64,000 nt of DNA from Bifidobacterium catenulatum DSM 16992 = JCM 1194 = LMG 11043 (GTDB lineage Bacteria; Actinomycetota; Actinomycetes; Actinomycetales; Bifidobacteriaceae): NCBI RefSeq assembly GCF_001025195.1, contig NZ_AP012325.1:930001-994000 (forward strand), written 5' to 3'. Made by a program: the position numbers and the translations under genes. Below, one piece after another: positions 29,310-43,589 of the stretch (the first letter of the stretch is position 1; each line of letters starts with the position of its first letter). Under the pieces are notes generated by a model that made no database searches, had not been told where the DNA came from, and worked only from the letters and a program-made list of their open reading frames with translations.

Positions 29310-29753
29310 TTGAATAAGCATATTATTCGGCTTGATGTGGTGGCGGTGGTATTCCTTGGCGGATGCATCGGCACGGGACTGCGGTATGCGAGCTCGTCCA
29401 TTGCGGACGTGGGCGGCTTCCATGTCGGTACGTTCGCGGCCAATATGGTGGCCTGCTTCGTATATGCGGCGCTTTCCGCATGGCTGGGATCTTCCAGTCT
29501 GTTGAAAGGCCGTGCAAAAGAATACGTGAATCGTGGATTCGGCATGGGCATGTGCGGAGGCCTTTCCACCATGTCCACGCTCGCATTGGAAGAATTCATG
29601 ATGATTGACGATCACGCGATTCCCGGCGTCCTCACCTATTGTTGCGCAACGTTCATTGTCGGTTTTGCGCTCGCCTACGCCGGTGCCTTATGCGGTTCGT
29701 GGTTGGCGGAACGAAACAAAGACGAACATGCTGACAAGGAGGCGATCCGATGA
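29310..29753 (+). CDS. crcB: Fluoride channel CrcB/FluC, first of a pair
   Basis: I chose TTG 29310 because GGAGGAGAGG precedes it; ATG codons at 29211, 29235 and 29244 lack ribosome sites. The 147-residue protein has four membrane helices with GGCIGTGLRY and the GMCGGLSTMST signature near helix 3. FluC channels are dual-topology dimers that export fluoride. Here two homologues overlap by four bases (ATGA at 29750), the arrangement in which the two chains are thought to insert in opposite orientations and form a heterodimer. No fluoride riboswitch was found upstream. Confidence 0.88.
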   Translation: MNKHIIRLDVVAVVFLGGCIGTGLRYASSSIADVGGFHVGTFAANMVACFVYAALSAWLGSSSLLKGRAKEYVNRGFGMGMCGGLSTMSTLALEEFMMIDDHAIPGVLTYCCATFIVGFALAYAGALCGSWLAERNKDEHADKEAIR

Positions 29754-30118
29754 GCGCAATGCTTGCGATCGGCGTATGCGCATGCGGTGGCGTTGGCGCG
29801 GCCGCGCGCTATATCTGCGATTCGTATATCAAGGTATTGTGGCGCAAAACGTTCCCGCTTTCGACGTTTGCCATCAATGTTGTGGCCGGTCTGCTTGCCG
29901 GCTTGGTGGCGGGATTGTTCGCGGCGAACACCATAAGTCCTGATTGCCGCCTATTGCTTGCAACAGGATTTCTTGGCGGTTTCTCAACGTTCTCAACCAT
30001 GATGAACGAGACGGTTACGCTCCTGCGCAATGGGAAAATCGCTTGTTTCATCGGCTATGCTCTGGCTTCGGTCGTCGTGCCCGTCATGGCCGTTGCGTGC
30101 GGTTACTGGCTGGCCTGA
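29750..30118 (+). CDS. crcB: Fluoride channel CrcB/FluC, second of a pair
   Basis: The protein has 122 residues and four hydrophobic helices. GGVGAAARYICD near the start and TGFLGGFSTFSTMMNET (about 70) are the CrcB signatures, including the phenylalanine/polar track that lines the pore. It is translationally coupled to the previous crcB, and its shorter length and different loop charges fit the paired heterodimeric type. Confidence 0.92.
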   Translation: MSAMLAIGVCACGGVGAAARYICDSYIKVLWRKTFPLSTFAINVVAGLLAGLVAGLFAANTISPDCRLLLATGFLGGFSTFSTMMNETVTLLRNGKIACFIGYALASVVVPVMAVACGYWLA

Positions 30119-30203
30119 GCCAACGTAAACGTGATTTCAAAATCACGTTCAAATATAGAGACTGGCTTCAGTCCGCGCGTAGCATGCAACCACGCTCGGG
30201 ACT

Positions 30204-30617
30204 ATGGGAATCACGTATACCGATAAAAAGAAGTTCACCAAAGAGCGGACGCGGCAACTGTTCCGATCCGTCGGATGGGTGTCAGGCAAATATCCGGAAC
30301 GTTTGCACAAGGCTCTGATGGGATCGTCCACCGTGTTCAGCGCATGGGACGGCGACCGCTTGGTAGGCTTGGTGCGCGTGCTTGATGACACTGAGATGGT
30401 GGCTTACATGCATTACGTGCTGGTCGATCCGGAGTATCAGGGTTATGGCATCGCAGGCCATCTGGTGGTCATGGTCAAAGAGAAATACTGCGACTACCTT
30501 TATATTGAAGTCATGCCGGAAGAAAGCAAGAACGCTACCTTCTACCAGAAGCACGGCTTCTCAATCATGGAAGACGGCGTGGCCATGCAGATCCGCAATC
30601 CGGGAGAACGCCGTTGA
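30204..30617 (+). CDS. GNAT-family N-acetyltransferase
   Basis: The protein has 137 residues. The acetyl-CoA pyrophosphate loop is visible as VDPEYQGYGIAGHLV (Q-x-x-G-x-A/G type) at about 75-90, followed by the beta-bulge strand YLYIEVMPEESKNATFYQKHGF. The substrate is unknown. It stands alone, with the 3' end abutting a decayed toxin gene on the other strand. Confidence 0.88.
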   Translation: MGITYTDKKKFTKERTRQLFRSVGWVSGKYPERLHKALMGSSTVFSAWDGDRLVGLVRVLDDTEMVAYMHYVLVDPEYQGYGIAGHLVVMVKEKYCDYLYIEVMPEESKNATFYQKHGFSIMEDGVAMQIRNPGERR

Positions 30618-30639
30618 AACAGGCAACATGCCGCCGCTT

Positions 30640-30746
30640 GCCGGAATCTCGATTATCTCGAATAGTTTTTCGAGATTCTTATTCTGCTTCTTGTCCAGCG
30701 TCAGATTTTTCTTAAACTGGCTGGTGCACTTTACGTCGTATCTCAT
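30640..30746 (-). pseudogene. Remnant of a YafQ/RelE-type toxin gene
   Basis: MRYDVKCTSQFKKNLTLDKK, starting at 30746, matches the N-terminus of YafQ-family mRNA interferase toxins (K/R-rich first strand and helix). After about 32 residues the similarity ends and the frame runs into unrelated sequence, so only the first third survives. No antitoxin (RelB/DinJ) gene is present. Confidence 0.6.
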
Positions 30747-31183
30747 ACTTCGAGGGCGGATCTAAGGGCGTCCATGCTGGAATAGCTGGGAGAGGAGCGA
30801 GCAGGCTGTATTTCGCTTATATATGGCAGATTTCTGGACGTGTTATGTGATATCTCACTTATATATGGCAGGTTGTGCCGCTGTGCTGTTTCCGGAGCAA
30901 AGGAAGTTGATATGCCATGGCAGTTAACAGCAGTTCCCTAGGCCTCCTGACAGTGCCCAACCCTGGGAGCTCTTTTTAGCCGAACGAAGCTGTGGCGGGT
31001 GCCGACAGTCGTGAGGGCGGCAACTTTTTCGCAGGATGTTTCTTCCTATCTCATATCGCGAACGCTTGTAATCGAAAGAGATTATGATGTGGGAGAGTTA
31101 CTAACCAGAACCGGTGCCACAAGCGCTGGAATACCAACAACCGCGGGCCGCTTTCGGGCGGCTGCAACAAGAAGAAGTAAAGA
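30747..31183. other. Noncoding region upstream of ilvE with direct repeats
   Basis: The 14-mer CTTATATATGGCAG occurs at 30816-30829 and again at 30858-30871, 42 bp apart. A third, diverged TATGCCATGGCAG lies near 30912. No supported gene was found, and no clear -35/-10 pair for ilvE could be fixed. Confidence 0.5.
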
Positions 31184-32311
31184 ATGACTGAACAGAATCA
31201 TCACGATCCGGCAGAGCTCGACAAGCTCACCGAGAAGTTCACCGTGCTCCCGAACGAAAACCCGGCCTCCGACGCCAAACGTGCCGAACTCATCGACAAG
31301 CCGGCATTCGGTCAGGTCTTCTCCGACAATATGGCCCACATGACTTGGACCAAGGGCGAAGGCTGGGGAGACCGCCGCATCGAGCCGTATGCGCCGCTGA
31401 AGATGGACCCGGGCGCATCCGTTCTGCACTACGCTCAGGAATGCTTCGAAGGCCTGAAGGCCTACCGTCACGCCGACGGCTCCACTTGGCTGTTCCGCCC
31501 GGATGCGAACGCCGAGCGTTTCCAGAACTCTGCCAAGCGTCTGTACCTGCCGGAACTGCCGATCGACGATTTCATCGGCTCCGTGGCCGCTCTTGTCAAG
31601 CGTGACGTGAACTGGGTTCCGACCCGCCGCGAGTACACCCTGTATATGCGTCCGTTCATGTTCGCTTCCGAGCCGTTCCTCGGTGTGCGTGCTCCGCAGG
31701 AAGTGGACTACTGCGTGATCGCGTCCCCGTCCGGCCCGTACTTCCCGGGCGGCGTGAAGCCGGTTAGCATCTGGGTTGAAGACAAGTGGTTCCGCACCGG
31801 TCCTGGCGGTACTGGCTTCGCCAAGTGCGGTGGCAACTATGCCGCATCTCTGCTGGGCGAATACACCGGCATCGACCACGGCTGCGAGCAGGTCTGCTTC
31901 GTCGACGCCGCCACCAAGACCTACCTTGAGGAGCTTGGCGGCATGAACATGATGGTCGTGCACAAGGACGGCCATGTGGAGACCCCGTCTCTGACCGGCA
32001 ACATTCTGCCGGGCGTGACCCGCCGCTCCCTGATTCAGCTCATTCAGGACAACGGCCACGACGTGGTCGAAACCATGATCGCCCTGGATCAGCTGCTCGA
32101 AGACATCAAGTCCGGCGAAGTCACTGAGGTGTTCGCTTGCGGTACCGCAGCCATCATCACCCCAATCGGTCGTTTCAAGTCCGAGAAGTTCGATGTGACC
32201 GTTGCCGACGGCAACTCCGGCGAATTCACCGTGAACCTGCGCAACCAGCTGCTGGGCATCCAGCTTGGCGAGATCGAAGATCCGCACAACTGGATGTGGA
32301 AGGTCTGCTGA
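31184..32311 (+). CDS. ilvE: Branched-chain amino acid aminotransferase
   Basis: The protein has 375 residues of the fold-type IV (BCAT) group. The PLP lysine lies in GTGFAKCGGNYAASLL (about 205), and the phosphate-binding segment is EVFACGTAAIITPIG (about 315). It transfers the amino group between glutamate and leucine, isoleucine or valine. Length fits the actinobacterial/eukaryotic-type BCAT rather than the 310-residue E. coli form. The start ATG 31184 follows AAGAAG. Confidence 0.96.
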   Translation: MTEQNHHDPAELDKLTEKFTVLPNENPASDAKRAELIDKPAFGQVFSDNMAHMTWTKGEGWGDRRIEPYAPLKMDPGASVLHYAQECFEGLKAYRHADGSTWLFRPDANAERFQNSAKRLYLPELPIDDFIGSVAALVKRDVNWVPTRREYTLYMRPFMFASEPFLGVRAPQEVDYCVIASPSGPYFPGGVKPVSIWVEDKWFRTGPGGTGFAKCGGNYAASLLGEYTGIDHGCEQVCFVDAATKTYLEELGGMNMMVVHKDGHVETPSLTGNILPGVTRRSLIQLIQDNGHDVVETMIALDQLLEDIKSGEVTEVFACGTAAIITPIGRFKSEKFDVTVADGNSGEFTVNLRNQLLGIQLGEIEDPHNWMWKVC

Positions 32312-32345
32312 TTTTTCTCGACTGACTTTCATGGGTTCTGATCCT

Positions 32346-32432
32346 GCGTGAGGGCGGAACATATGTTGCTCGACACGCTCAAGGTCGTTCGGCCAAGCCT
32401 ACGGTCGGGCAACACATGTTCCGCCCTCACGC
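32346..32432. repeat. Long stem-loop downstream of ilvE
   Basis: Arms of 24 bases (32346-32369 and 32409-32432) are inverse complements with a single mismatch and enclose a 39-base loop that can fold further. It sits 35 bp past the ilvE stop and 54 bp before the next gene. No T-run follows (GCTTTGCTTG), so it may be a Rho-type or processing structure rather than a simple terminator. Confidence 0.7.
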
Positions 32433-32485
32433 TTTGCTTGTGTACGATGGGAAGTCACGAAATCCGAGAGCGAGGGAAGGGAAGC

Positions 32486-33235
32486 ATGCCGGTGGCGTTG
32501 GAGAGTAATGCCTTCTTTTGGGGGATTGAATATTTGGCGACGTTCTGCTGCGGCATGTGCGGCGGACTTGCCGCCGTGCGCAAAGGCTACGACATTTTCG
32601 CGATTCTTGTCACCACATGGCTTACCGCACTGGGGGGAGGCATCATCCGTGACTTGCTGTTAGGTATTTCGCCACCAGTCGGCGTGTCAGACAAGGGTTT
32701 GGTGATCGTCGCGTTGCTCGCTTCTGTGGCTGTAGCGGTGTGCCATCCCGAAATCAATAAGCTCAAATGGTCCATGCTTTCGTTGGATGCTCTGGCATTG
32801 GGATTGTATGCAGTCAACGGTACCAGCAAAGCCATGATGTACCACACTTCAGGCATGACCGCGGTTTTTCTGGGCATGTTCACCGCGCTTGGCGGTGGGC
32901 TGATTCGAGACATGCTCATCAACGAAGTGCCGATGGTGATTCGTGACAAACATTGGTATGCGGTTCCATCCGCCGTGGGATGCGTACTGACGGTGCTTGT
33001 CTGCAAAGGCGTGGACGCTGGAATCGTCAGTTTTCCAGCCGAAGTGGTGCTTGATCTGCTGATTGTCGCATTGATGGTCGGCATGCGATTGGTATCAGTG
33101 ATTTTCGACATTCAGCTTCCGGGAGCGCTGGTGCGTCATAATACATATCTGCCAAGTGAAGCGATATATTTGAAACGGCCGGTCATTCATTCTGATAAGG
33201 ATTCCGAAAAACGCAAGTGTGATAAGCGCAAGTAG
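32486..33235 (+). CDS. TRIC/YicG-type membrane protein (UPF0126)
   Basis: The protein has 249 residues from ATG 32486 (MPVALESNAFFWG) behind GGGAAGGGAAG. The open frame to 32348 runs through the stem-loop and is rejected. It has two tandem UPF0126 repeats of three helices, marked by GGGIIRDLLLGISPPV and GGGLIRDMLINEVPMV. Bacterial members are trimeric cation channels (TRIC) or, for YicG, glycine transporters; which applies here is undecided. The C-terminal tail is basic and cytosolic. Confidence 0.88.
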   Translation: MPVALESNAFFWGIEYLATFCCGMCGGLAAVRKGYDIFAILVTTWLTALGGGIIRDLLLGISPPVGVSDKGLVIVALLASVAVAVCHPEINKLKWSMLSLDALALGLYAVNGTSKAMMYHTSGMTAVFLGMFTALGGGLIRDMLINEVPMVIRDKHWYAVPSAVGCVLTVLVCKGVDAGIVSFPAEVVLDLLIVALMVGMRLVSVIFDIQLPGALVRHNTYLPSEAIYLKRPVIHSDKDSEKRKCDKRK

Positions 33236-33279
33236 CGGCAGTGAGATAGTAATTAAACGTAAAAGATATTTGCGTAACA

Positions 33280-33311
33280 AAAAACCCGCAGGAAAGAACC
33301 TGCGGGTTTTT
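33280..33311. terminator. Bidirectional terminator between the TRIC-like gene and rpsT
   Basis: AAAAACCCGCAGG (33280-33292) pairs with CCTGCGGGTTTTT (33299-33311), flanked by A- and T-tracts. Confidence 0.92.
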
Positions 33312-33333
33312 GTTAGCTGTGAGCTTCTAAAAC

Positions 33334-33594
33334 TCAGAGAGCGTTAATGGCCACGGCAAGACCGGACTTGCGGTTAGCAGCCTGGTTCTTGTGGATTACG
33401 CCAGCGCCAGCAGCCTTGTCGAGCTTCTGAGCTGCGACCTTGTAGGCGGCTTCTGCTGCGGACTTATCGCCGGCGGCGATAGCTTCGCGGGTGGCGCGAA
33501 CGGCAGTCTTCAGGCTGGACTTCACGGCCACGTTGCGCTTGTGGGCCTTCTCGTTGGTGAGAACGCGCTTCTTCTGCGACTTGATGTTTGCCAC
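33334..33594 (-). CDS. rpsT: 30S ribosomal protein S20
   Basis: This is an 86-residue, lysine/alanine-rich helical protein beginning [20 protein letters not shown], the conserved S20 start, and containing [20 protein letters not shown]. It binds 16S rRNA helices 9 and 44 in the body of the 30S subunit. It is divergent from lepA, a common bacterial neighbour. Confidence 0.97.
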   Translation of the reverse strand: MANIKSQKKRVLTNEKAHKRNVAVKSSLKTAVRATREAIAAGDKSAAEAAYKVAAQKLDKAAGAGVIHKNQAANRKSGLAVAINAL

Positions 33595-33750
33595 TATTTC
33601 TCCAAACGACGTTTTCTATAAGGACATACAAACGATGATGATAACATGGCGCGCGGATAAATCGCCAACGGGCTCAGGAGTGTCGCGACTCACCATGCCG
33701 ATACTAGCAGTTAGAATCGTTTGCGTCGAATATTTCAAGAGGAGGATGGC

Positions 33751-35631
33751 GTGGGCCAGCAGCATAACCAGCCCGGTTTCACCGATCAGTCGTTGATTCG
33801 CAATTTCTGCATCATCGCGCATATCGATCACGGCAAGTCTACGGTAGCAGACCGTATTCTGCAGCTCAGCGGCATCGTGCCCGAACGTGAGATGCGTGAT
33901 CGTTTTCTGGACCGCATGGATATTGAGCAGGAGCGTGGCATCACCATCAAATCGCAGGCCGTGCGCGTGCCGTGGACGTTCGACGGCACCGAATACACCC
34001 TCGGCATGATCGACACTCCAGGTCACGTCGACTTCACCTACGAGGTTTCCCGCGCACTCGCCGCATGTGAGGGTGCCGTGCTGCTTGTTGACGCGACGCA
34101 GGGCATCGAAGCGCAGACCCTGTCGAACCTGTATATGGCCATTGACCACGATCTGGCCATCATTCCTGTACTGAACAAAATAGATCTTCCCAGCGCGGAA
34201 CCAGACAAGCATGCCGAAGAAATCGCAGGCCTGATTGGCTGCGATCCTTCCGAAGTGCTGCGTGTGTCCGGTAAAACCGGCGAAGGCGTGTCCGAACTGC
34301 TTGATCGTATCGTTGCCGACGTTCCGGCGCCGACTGGAGATCCGGATGCACCCGCACGTGCGTTGATCTTCGATTCCGTCTACGACTCTTACCGCGGTAT
34401 CGTCACCTACATTCGTATGGTCGATGGCGAGCTACGTTCCCGTGAGAAACTGCACATGATGGGTATCGGCATGACCCATGATCCGATTGAAATCGGCGTG
34501 ATCAGTCCAGACATGATGCCTACGAAGGCGCTTGGCGCGGGCGAAGTCGGCTATGTGATCACCGGCGCGAAGGATGTCAGCCAGTCCAAAGTGGGCGACA
34601 CCATCACGTCTGCGCTCAAGCCCGCAGCCGATCCGCTCGAAGGCTACCGTGACCCACAGCCCATGGTCTACGCGGGTCTGTTCCCGATCGACAACGCACA
34701 GTATCCGGAACTCCGTGAGGCGCTCGATAAGCTCAAGCTCAACGATGCGGCCCTGATTTATGAGCCGGAAACGTCTGTGGCGCTAGGCTTTGGCTTCCGC
34801 TGCGGCTTCCTTGGCCTGCTGCATATGGAGATCGTGACCGAACGACTGAGCCGCGAATTCAATCTTGATCTGATCTCCACCGCGCCGAACGTGCCGTACG
34901 AGGTCACTGCGGAAGACAATTCCGTGTATCGTGTGACTAATCCGAGTGAATTCCCCGACGGCAAGATCAAGCAGATCGTCGAACCGATGGTTGCCGCCGA
35001 CATCATCACTCCGAAGGAATTCATCGGCGCCGTCATGGACTTGTGCCAGGACCATCGTGGCCAAATGGGCACCATGGAGTACATTTCCGCCGACCGTGTG
35101 GAAATGCATTATCGTATTCCATTGGCCGAAATCGTGTTCGACTTCTTCGACCAGTTGAAGAGCCGAACCAAGGGTTACGCGTCGCTTGACTACCATGAGG
35201 ACGGCGAACAGTCCGCCGATCTGGTGAAGGTTGACATTCTCATTCAGGGTGAGAAGGTCGATGCGTTCAGCGCCATCGTGCATAAGGATAAGGCGTATTC
35301 CTACGGTGTGATGATGACGAAGAAGCTGCGTGAGCTCATTCCTCGCCAGCAGTTCGAAATCCCGATTCAGGCCGCCATCGGTTCCCGCATCATCGCACGC
35401 GAGAACATTCGCGCCTTGCGCAAGGACGTGCTTGCTAAGTGTTATGGCGGCGACATTTCCCGTAAGCGCAAGCTGCTCGAAAAGCAGAAGGCCGGCAAGA
35501 AGCGCATGAAGATGCTCGGCCATGTCGAGGTACCGCAGGAGGCGTTCATCGCCGCATTGTCGACCGGAGAGACCGGCAATGACCGTGACACCAAAGACAA
35601 GATTCGTGCGGCTCAGAAGACCGAAGGCTGA
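33751..35631 (+). CDS. lepA: Elongation factor 4 (LepA)
   Basis: The protein has 626 residues starting at GTG 33751, with AGAGGAGG seven bases upstream; a TTG at 33721 is in frame but badly placed. GTPase motifs are AHIDHGKST (G1), DTPGHVDF (G3) and LNKIDLP (G4). The C-terminal LepA-specific domain ends with [15 protein letters not shown]4 binds stalled or initiating ribosomes and helps 30S biogenesis. The stop overlaps the hemW start (TGATG, 35629-35633). Confidence 0.97.
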   Translation: MGQQHNQPGFTDQSLIRNFCIIAHIDHGKSTVADRILQLSGIVPEREMRDRFLDRMDIEQERGITIKSQAVRVPWTFDGTEYTLGMIDTPGHVDFTYEVSRALAACEGAVLLVDATQGIEAQTLSNLYMAIDHDLAIIPVLNKIDLPSAEPDKHAEEIAGLIGCDPSEVLRVSGKTGEGVSELLDRIVADVPAPTGDPDAPARALIFDSVYDSYRGIVTYIRMVDGELRSREKLHMMGIGMTHDPIEIGVISPDMMPTKALGAGEVGYVITGAKDVSQSKVGDTITSALKPAADPLEGYRDPQPMVYAGLFPIDNAQYPELREALDKLKLNDAALIYEPETSVALGFGFRCGFLGLLHMEIVTERLSREFNLDLISTAPNVPYEVTAEDNSVYRVTNPSEFPDGKIKQIVEPMVAADIITPKEFIGAVMDLCQDHRGQMGTMEYISADRVEMHYRIPLAEIVFDFFDQLKSRTKGYASLDYHEDGEQSADLVKVDILIQGEKVDAFSAIVHKDKAYSYGVMMTKKLRELIPRQQFEIPIQAAIGSRIIARENIRALRKDVLAKCYGGDISRKRKLLEKQKAGKKRMKMLGHVEVPQEAFIAALSTGETGNDRDTKDKIRAAQKTEG

Positions 35632-36836
35632 TGTTCGAAGTCTACATTCATGTGCCATTCTGCATGCGTCGCTGCGGTTATTGTGATTTCAACACGTATA
35701 CCGCCGTCGACATGGGGGAGGGCGCATCGCGCGGCAACTACGCCAACATGGTGATTCGCGAGATGTCGATCGTTCGCGATTGGCAGATCGCGCACGGCAT
35801 TGACGAACCGGAAGCGGCCACCGTCTTCTTCGGTGGTGGCACGCCCACGATTCTGAAAGCCTCAGATCTGGTGGCCATGCTGAATGCCGTGCGCGATACG
35901 TGGGGCATTGCCGAGAACGCGGAAATCACCACCGAAGCGAATCCGGACACGGTGAACGCCGATTATGTGAAAGAATTGGCGAACGGCGGATTCAACCGCA
36001 TCTCTTTCGGCATGCAGTCGGCCGTGCCAAGCGTGCTGAAAATATTGGATCGTACGCACACTCCGGCCAATGTGGCGGCAGGAATCGCCGTGGCAAATGC
36101 TGTCGGCATGCGTTCCAGCGTGGATTTGATTTACGGTGCGCCGGGGGAGAGCCTTGATGATTGGCGTGCTTCCGTACGCACGGCGATCGATTTGGGCGTC
36201 AACCATATTTCGGCATATGCGTTGACCGTTGCGCCGAACACGAAAATGGGACGTCAGATCGCGGCAGGAACATTGCCTACGCCCGATGATGACGATGAGG
36301 CGACCAAATATGAGATCGCCGATGATTTGCTGTCTGCGGCTGGTCTTGAATGGTACGAAATCAGCAATTGGGCACGGCCTGGTTATGAATCGCAGCATAA
36401 TCTCGGCTACTGGCGCAATATCGACTGGGCCGGACTTGGACCGGGTGCGCACAGCCACTATGGCAATGTGCTGGATGTCGAACAGTCCACGCCGAAGGAA
36501 AAAACCGAAACAGTCAAAACTTCGGGCTTGCGCAGCTGGGATATCGCACATCCGCGCATGTGGGGCCAGGCTATCAACGCCGGCGATATGCCATGGTCGG
36601 GAAGCGAACGAATCTCCAACGAGGAAAACCTCGAAGAAATCATCATGCTTGGTCTGCGCATACGTGAGGGCCTTGATTTGAGCCTTCTTGGAAACACGGT
36701 TGATATGGCTCGCATCCAACCCATGGAAGACGAAGGTCTCATCGTGATCCGTGACGGACGTGTGATTCCAACCCGAACCGGACGCCTGCTCAACGACACC
36801 GTCATCGAGCGTTTCTTCGACGCATGCTCTTTGTAA
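35631..36836 (+). CDS. hemW: HemW-like radical SAM protein
   Basis: The protein has 401 residues. The 4Fe-4S cluster cysteines are in FCMRRCGYCDF (Cys11, Cys15, Cys18), followed by FFGGGTPTIL and the HemN_C domain. HemW binds heme and inserts it into targets, and often sits next to lepA as here. It lacks the extended N-terminal segment of true coproporphyrinogen oxidase HemN. If the host makes no heme, as expected of bifidobacteria, the role may lie with scavenged heme (inference). Confidence 0.93.
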   Translation: MFEVYIHVPFCMRRCGYCDFNTYTAVDMGEGASRGNYANMVIREMSIVRDWQIAHGIDEPEAATVFFGGGTPTILKASDLVAMLNAVRDTWGIAENAEITTEANPDTVNADYVKELANGGFNRISFGMQSAVPSVLKILDRTHTPANVAAGIAVANAVGMRSSVDLIYGAPGESLDDWRASVRTAIDLGVNHISAYALTVAPNTKMGRQIAAGTLPTPDDDDEATKYEIADDLLSAAGLEWYEISNWARPGYESQHNLGYWRNIDWAGLGPGAHSHYGNVLDVEQSTPKEKTETVKTSGLRSWDIAHPRMWGQAINAGDMPWSGSERISNEENLEEIIMLGLRIREGLDLSLLGNTVDMARIQPMEDEGLIVIRDGRVIPTRTGRLLNDTVIERFFDACSL

Positions 36837-37283
36837 GAAAGTTTTCGACAACAGATTGCGATAACGATAATCCACAATGCCGATAATCGCGATTAATCAT
36901 CTGTTTTTCAATAAGATTTTCCCGATTGGCTGGCATCATGCGGTATTGTGACAGTGCTGGCGAGCACATGCGCGGTGGTGACCCACAGCATGTGATTCAT
37001 TCCACCTAGCTCGCCTATGATGGTAGGAAGCGTGCGTTTCGACGAACGGGACTTCCTCACCCCGCGCAACGGAAAGAACGCGCAATTGGTTGTCATTGCT
37101 TGCATGAGAGGGTACAGAGCCCCGTATGATCGTCTGATTTTCTCTCACGAAAGGGTCTTGACTTTTTTGGGTATTCGTTATATGGACACATGAAACGTGT
37201 TTGATACAGGGGCGCGGTATTCTAAACCACGCATTAAAGAACCGCAAGACTTTTCTTGCCCAAAAACATTGAAGGTGGTTTCG
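36837..37283 (+). promoter_or_regulatory. Noncoding region with probable gltB promoter
   Basis: TTGACT (about 37158) followed by ATATGG about 16 bases on is a plausible -35/-10 pair upstream of gltB. The stretch 36855-36900 has repeated CGATAA motifs. No supported gene was seen. Confidence 0.35.
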
Positions 37284-41855
<4,572 letters not shown>

Positions 41856-41856
41856 C

Positions 41857-43404
41857 ATGGGAGATCCACGTGGATTCCTGAAGGTCCGTACCCGTCGCGA
41901 ACTGGCCGAACGCCCCGTCGAGGAGCGAATCAAGGATTGGTTCGACGTCCACGCCGAATCCGGCCTGCAACCTTGGACCACCGAGCAGGCGGCCCGATGC
42001 ATGGATTGCGGCACGCCGTTCTGTATGAACGGCTGCCCGTTGGGCAACATCATTCCAGAATTCAACGATCTGGTCCGCCAGGAGAAGTGGGAGGACGCGT
42101 ACAACCGCCTGTCCGAGACGAACAACTTCCCTGAGGTCACCGGCCGCATCTGCCCCGCGCTGTGCGAGGCCGCCTGCGTGCTAGGCATCCACCAGCCGCC
42201 GACCATGATCAAGAACGACGAGTGCACGATCATCGATCAGGCATGGGAGCTTGACTACGTCAAGCCGTTGCCTCCACAGCGTCTGACCGACCAGACCGTC
42301 GCCGTGGTCGGCTCCGGTCCGTCCGGTCTAGCATGCGCCCAGCAGCTTACTCGCGCCGGCCACACCGTGGTCGTATACGAGCGTGATGACGCCATCGGCG
42401 GTCTGATGCGCTACGGCATTCCGAACTTCAAACTCGACAAGCGACTCATCGACCGCCGTGTGGAACAGATGGAGGCCGAAGGCACCGTGTTCCGTACCGG
42501 CGTGGAGATCGGCAAAGACATCTCCTGGGACGACCTGCGCTCCCGCTACGATGCCGTGGTCGTCGCCATCGGCTCCACCGTGCCACGCGACATGAAGATT
42601 CCGGGCCGCGAACTCAAAGGCATCCACTTCGCCATGGAGTTCCTGCCTGACGCGACCCGCCGCGTCTACGGCGTTAAGCCAGTCAATGACATCACCGCCG
42701 AAGGCAAGCACGTCGTGATCATCGGCGGCGGCGATACCGGATCCGACTGCTTGGGCACGTCCATCCGTCAAGGTGCCAAGGACGTCACCGTGCTGCAGAT
42801 CATGCCGCAGGAACCAAGCGAACGCCCGGCCAACCAACCGTGGCCGACTTTCGCACGCCTGTACCAGAAGACCTCCTCCATGGAGGAAGGCTTCGAAACC
42901 CAGCGCGCCGAATACGTGTACAGTACGGATTCCGTGAACTTCGTCGGCACCGAAGAGGAACAGGCTAAGGTGAAGGTGGAACACTCCACCGCCACCGAAG
43001 GCTTCGTGGCCGACGAGAACGGACATGTGACCGGCCTCAAGGTCGTGAACGTGGCACCCGGCGAAAACGGCCCGTTCACCCGCCAGCTGGGCACTGAACG
43101 CGTGATTCCGGCCGACCTGGTGCTCATCTCTGTCGGCTTCCTGCATCCGGACACCACCACGCTTGTGGACCAGCTGCCTGTCGACCTCGACGGGCGTGGC
43201 AATGTGGCTCGCAATGACAAGTTCGCCACCAGCCAGGATGGCGTATTCGCCTGCGGCGACGCCGGACGTGGCCAGAGCCTCGTGGTATGGGCCATCTCCG
43301 AAGGCCGCTCTTGCGCGGCTGCCGTGGATGAATACCTTACCGGTGCCACTGAACTGCCGGCACCCATCGTGGCCTCCAAAAGGCCGATGATGCTTCCGCG
43401 CTGA
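41857..43404 (+). CDS. gltD: Glutamate synthase (NADPH) small subunit
   Basis: The protein has 515 residues, one base after gltB. Cys-rich N-terminal 4Fe-4S motifs CMDCGTPFCMNGCPLGN and CPALCEAACV precede the FAD motif VVGSGPSGLACAQQL and the NADPH motif IIGGGDTGSDCLG. It passes electrons from NADPH through FAD and Fe-S clusters to GltB. It ends with a hairpin terminator at 43427. Confidence 0.97.
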   Translation: MGDPRGFLKVRTRRELAERPVEERIKDWFDVHAESGLQPWTTEQAARCMDCGTPFCMNGCPLGNIIPEFNDLVRQEKWEDAYNRLSETNNFPEVTGRICPALCEAACVLGIHQPPTMIKNDECTIIDQAWELDYVKPLPPQRLTDQTVAVVGSGPSGLACAQQLTRAGHTVVVYERDDAIGGLMRYGIPNFKLDKRLIDRRVEQMEAEGTVFRTGVEIGKDISWDDLRSRYDAVVVAIGSTVPRDMKIPGRELKGIHFAMEFLPDATRRVYGVKPVNDITAEGKHVVIIGGGDTGSDCLGTSIRQGAKDVTVLQIMPQEPSERPANQPWPTFARLYQKTSSMEEGFETQRAEYVYSTDSVNFVGTEEEQAKVKVEHSTATEGFVADENGHVTGLKVVNVAPGENGPFTRQLGTERVIPADLVLISVGFLHPDTTTLVDQLPVDLDGRGNVARNDKFATSQDGVFACGDAGRGQSLVVWAISEGRSCAAAVDEYLTGATELPAPIVASKRPMMLPR

Positions 43405-43426
43405 TTCGACGGCGACACCAAGATCC

Positions 43427-43474
43427 AAGTGGTCTTCACCCGTATCCATCGGAATGCGGATGAAGACCACTTTT
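43427..43474 (+). terminator. Intrinsic terminator after gltBD
   Basis: AAGTGGTCTTCA (43428-43439) pairs with TGAAGACCACTT (43461-43472), followed by TT; the loop is 21 nt. Confidence 0.75.
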
Positions 43475-43589
43475 CCTATGGGCAACGTTTTTCTTGAATC
43501 GATATGACTGAAGCGTGGAAAACAGACGGCATACAGGTCTAGCATACGCTAAAGTAGCATGCAGCAACACGTAACAAAGGAGTGCACCA

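Noticed and set aside
29040-29310. Fluoride riboswitch before crcB
   Set aside because: I could not find the conserved aptamer core or pseudoknot in the leader.
42328-43545. 405-residue frame opposite gltD
   Set aside because: Antisense shadow without a start signal or family motifs.
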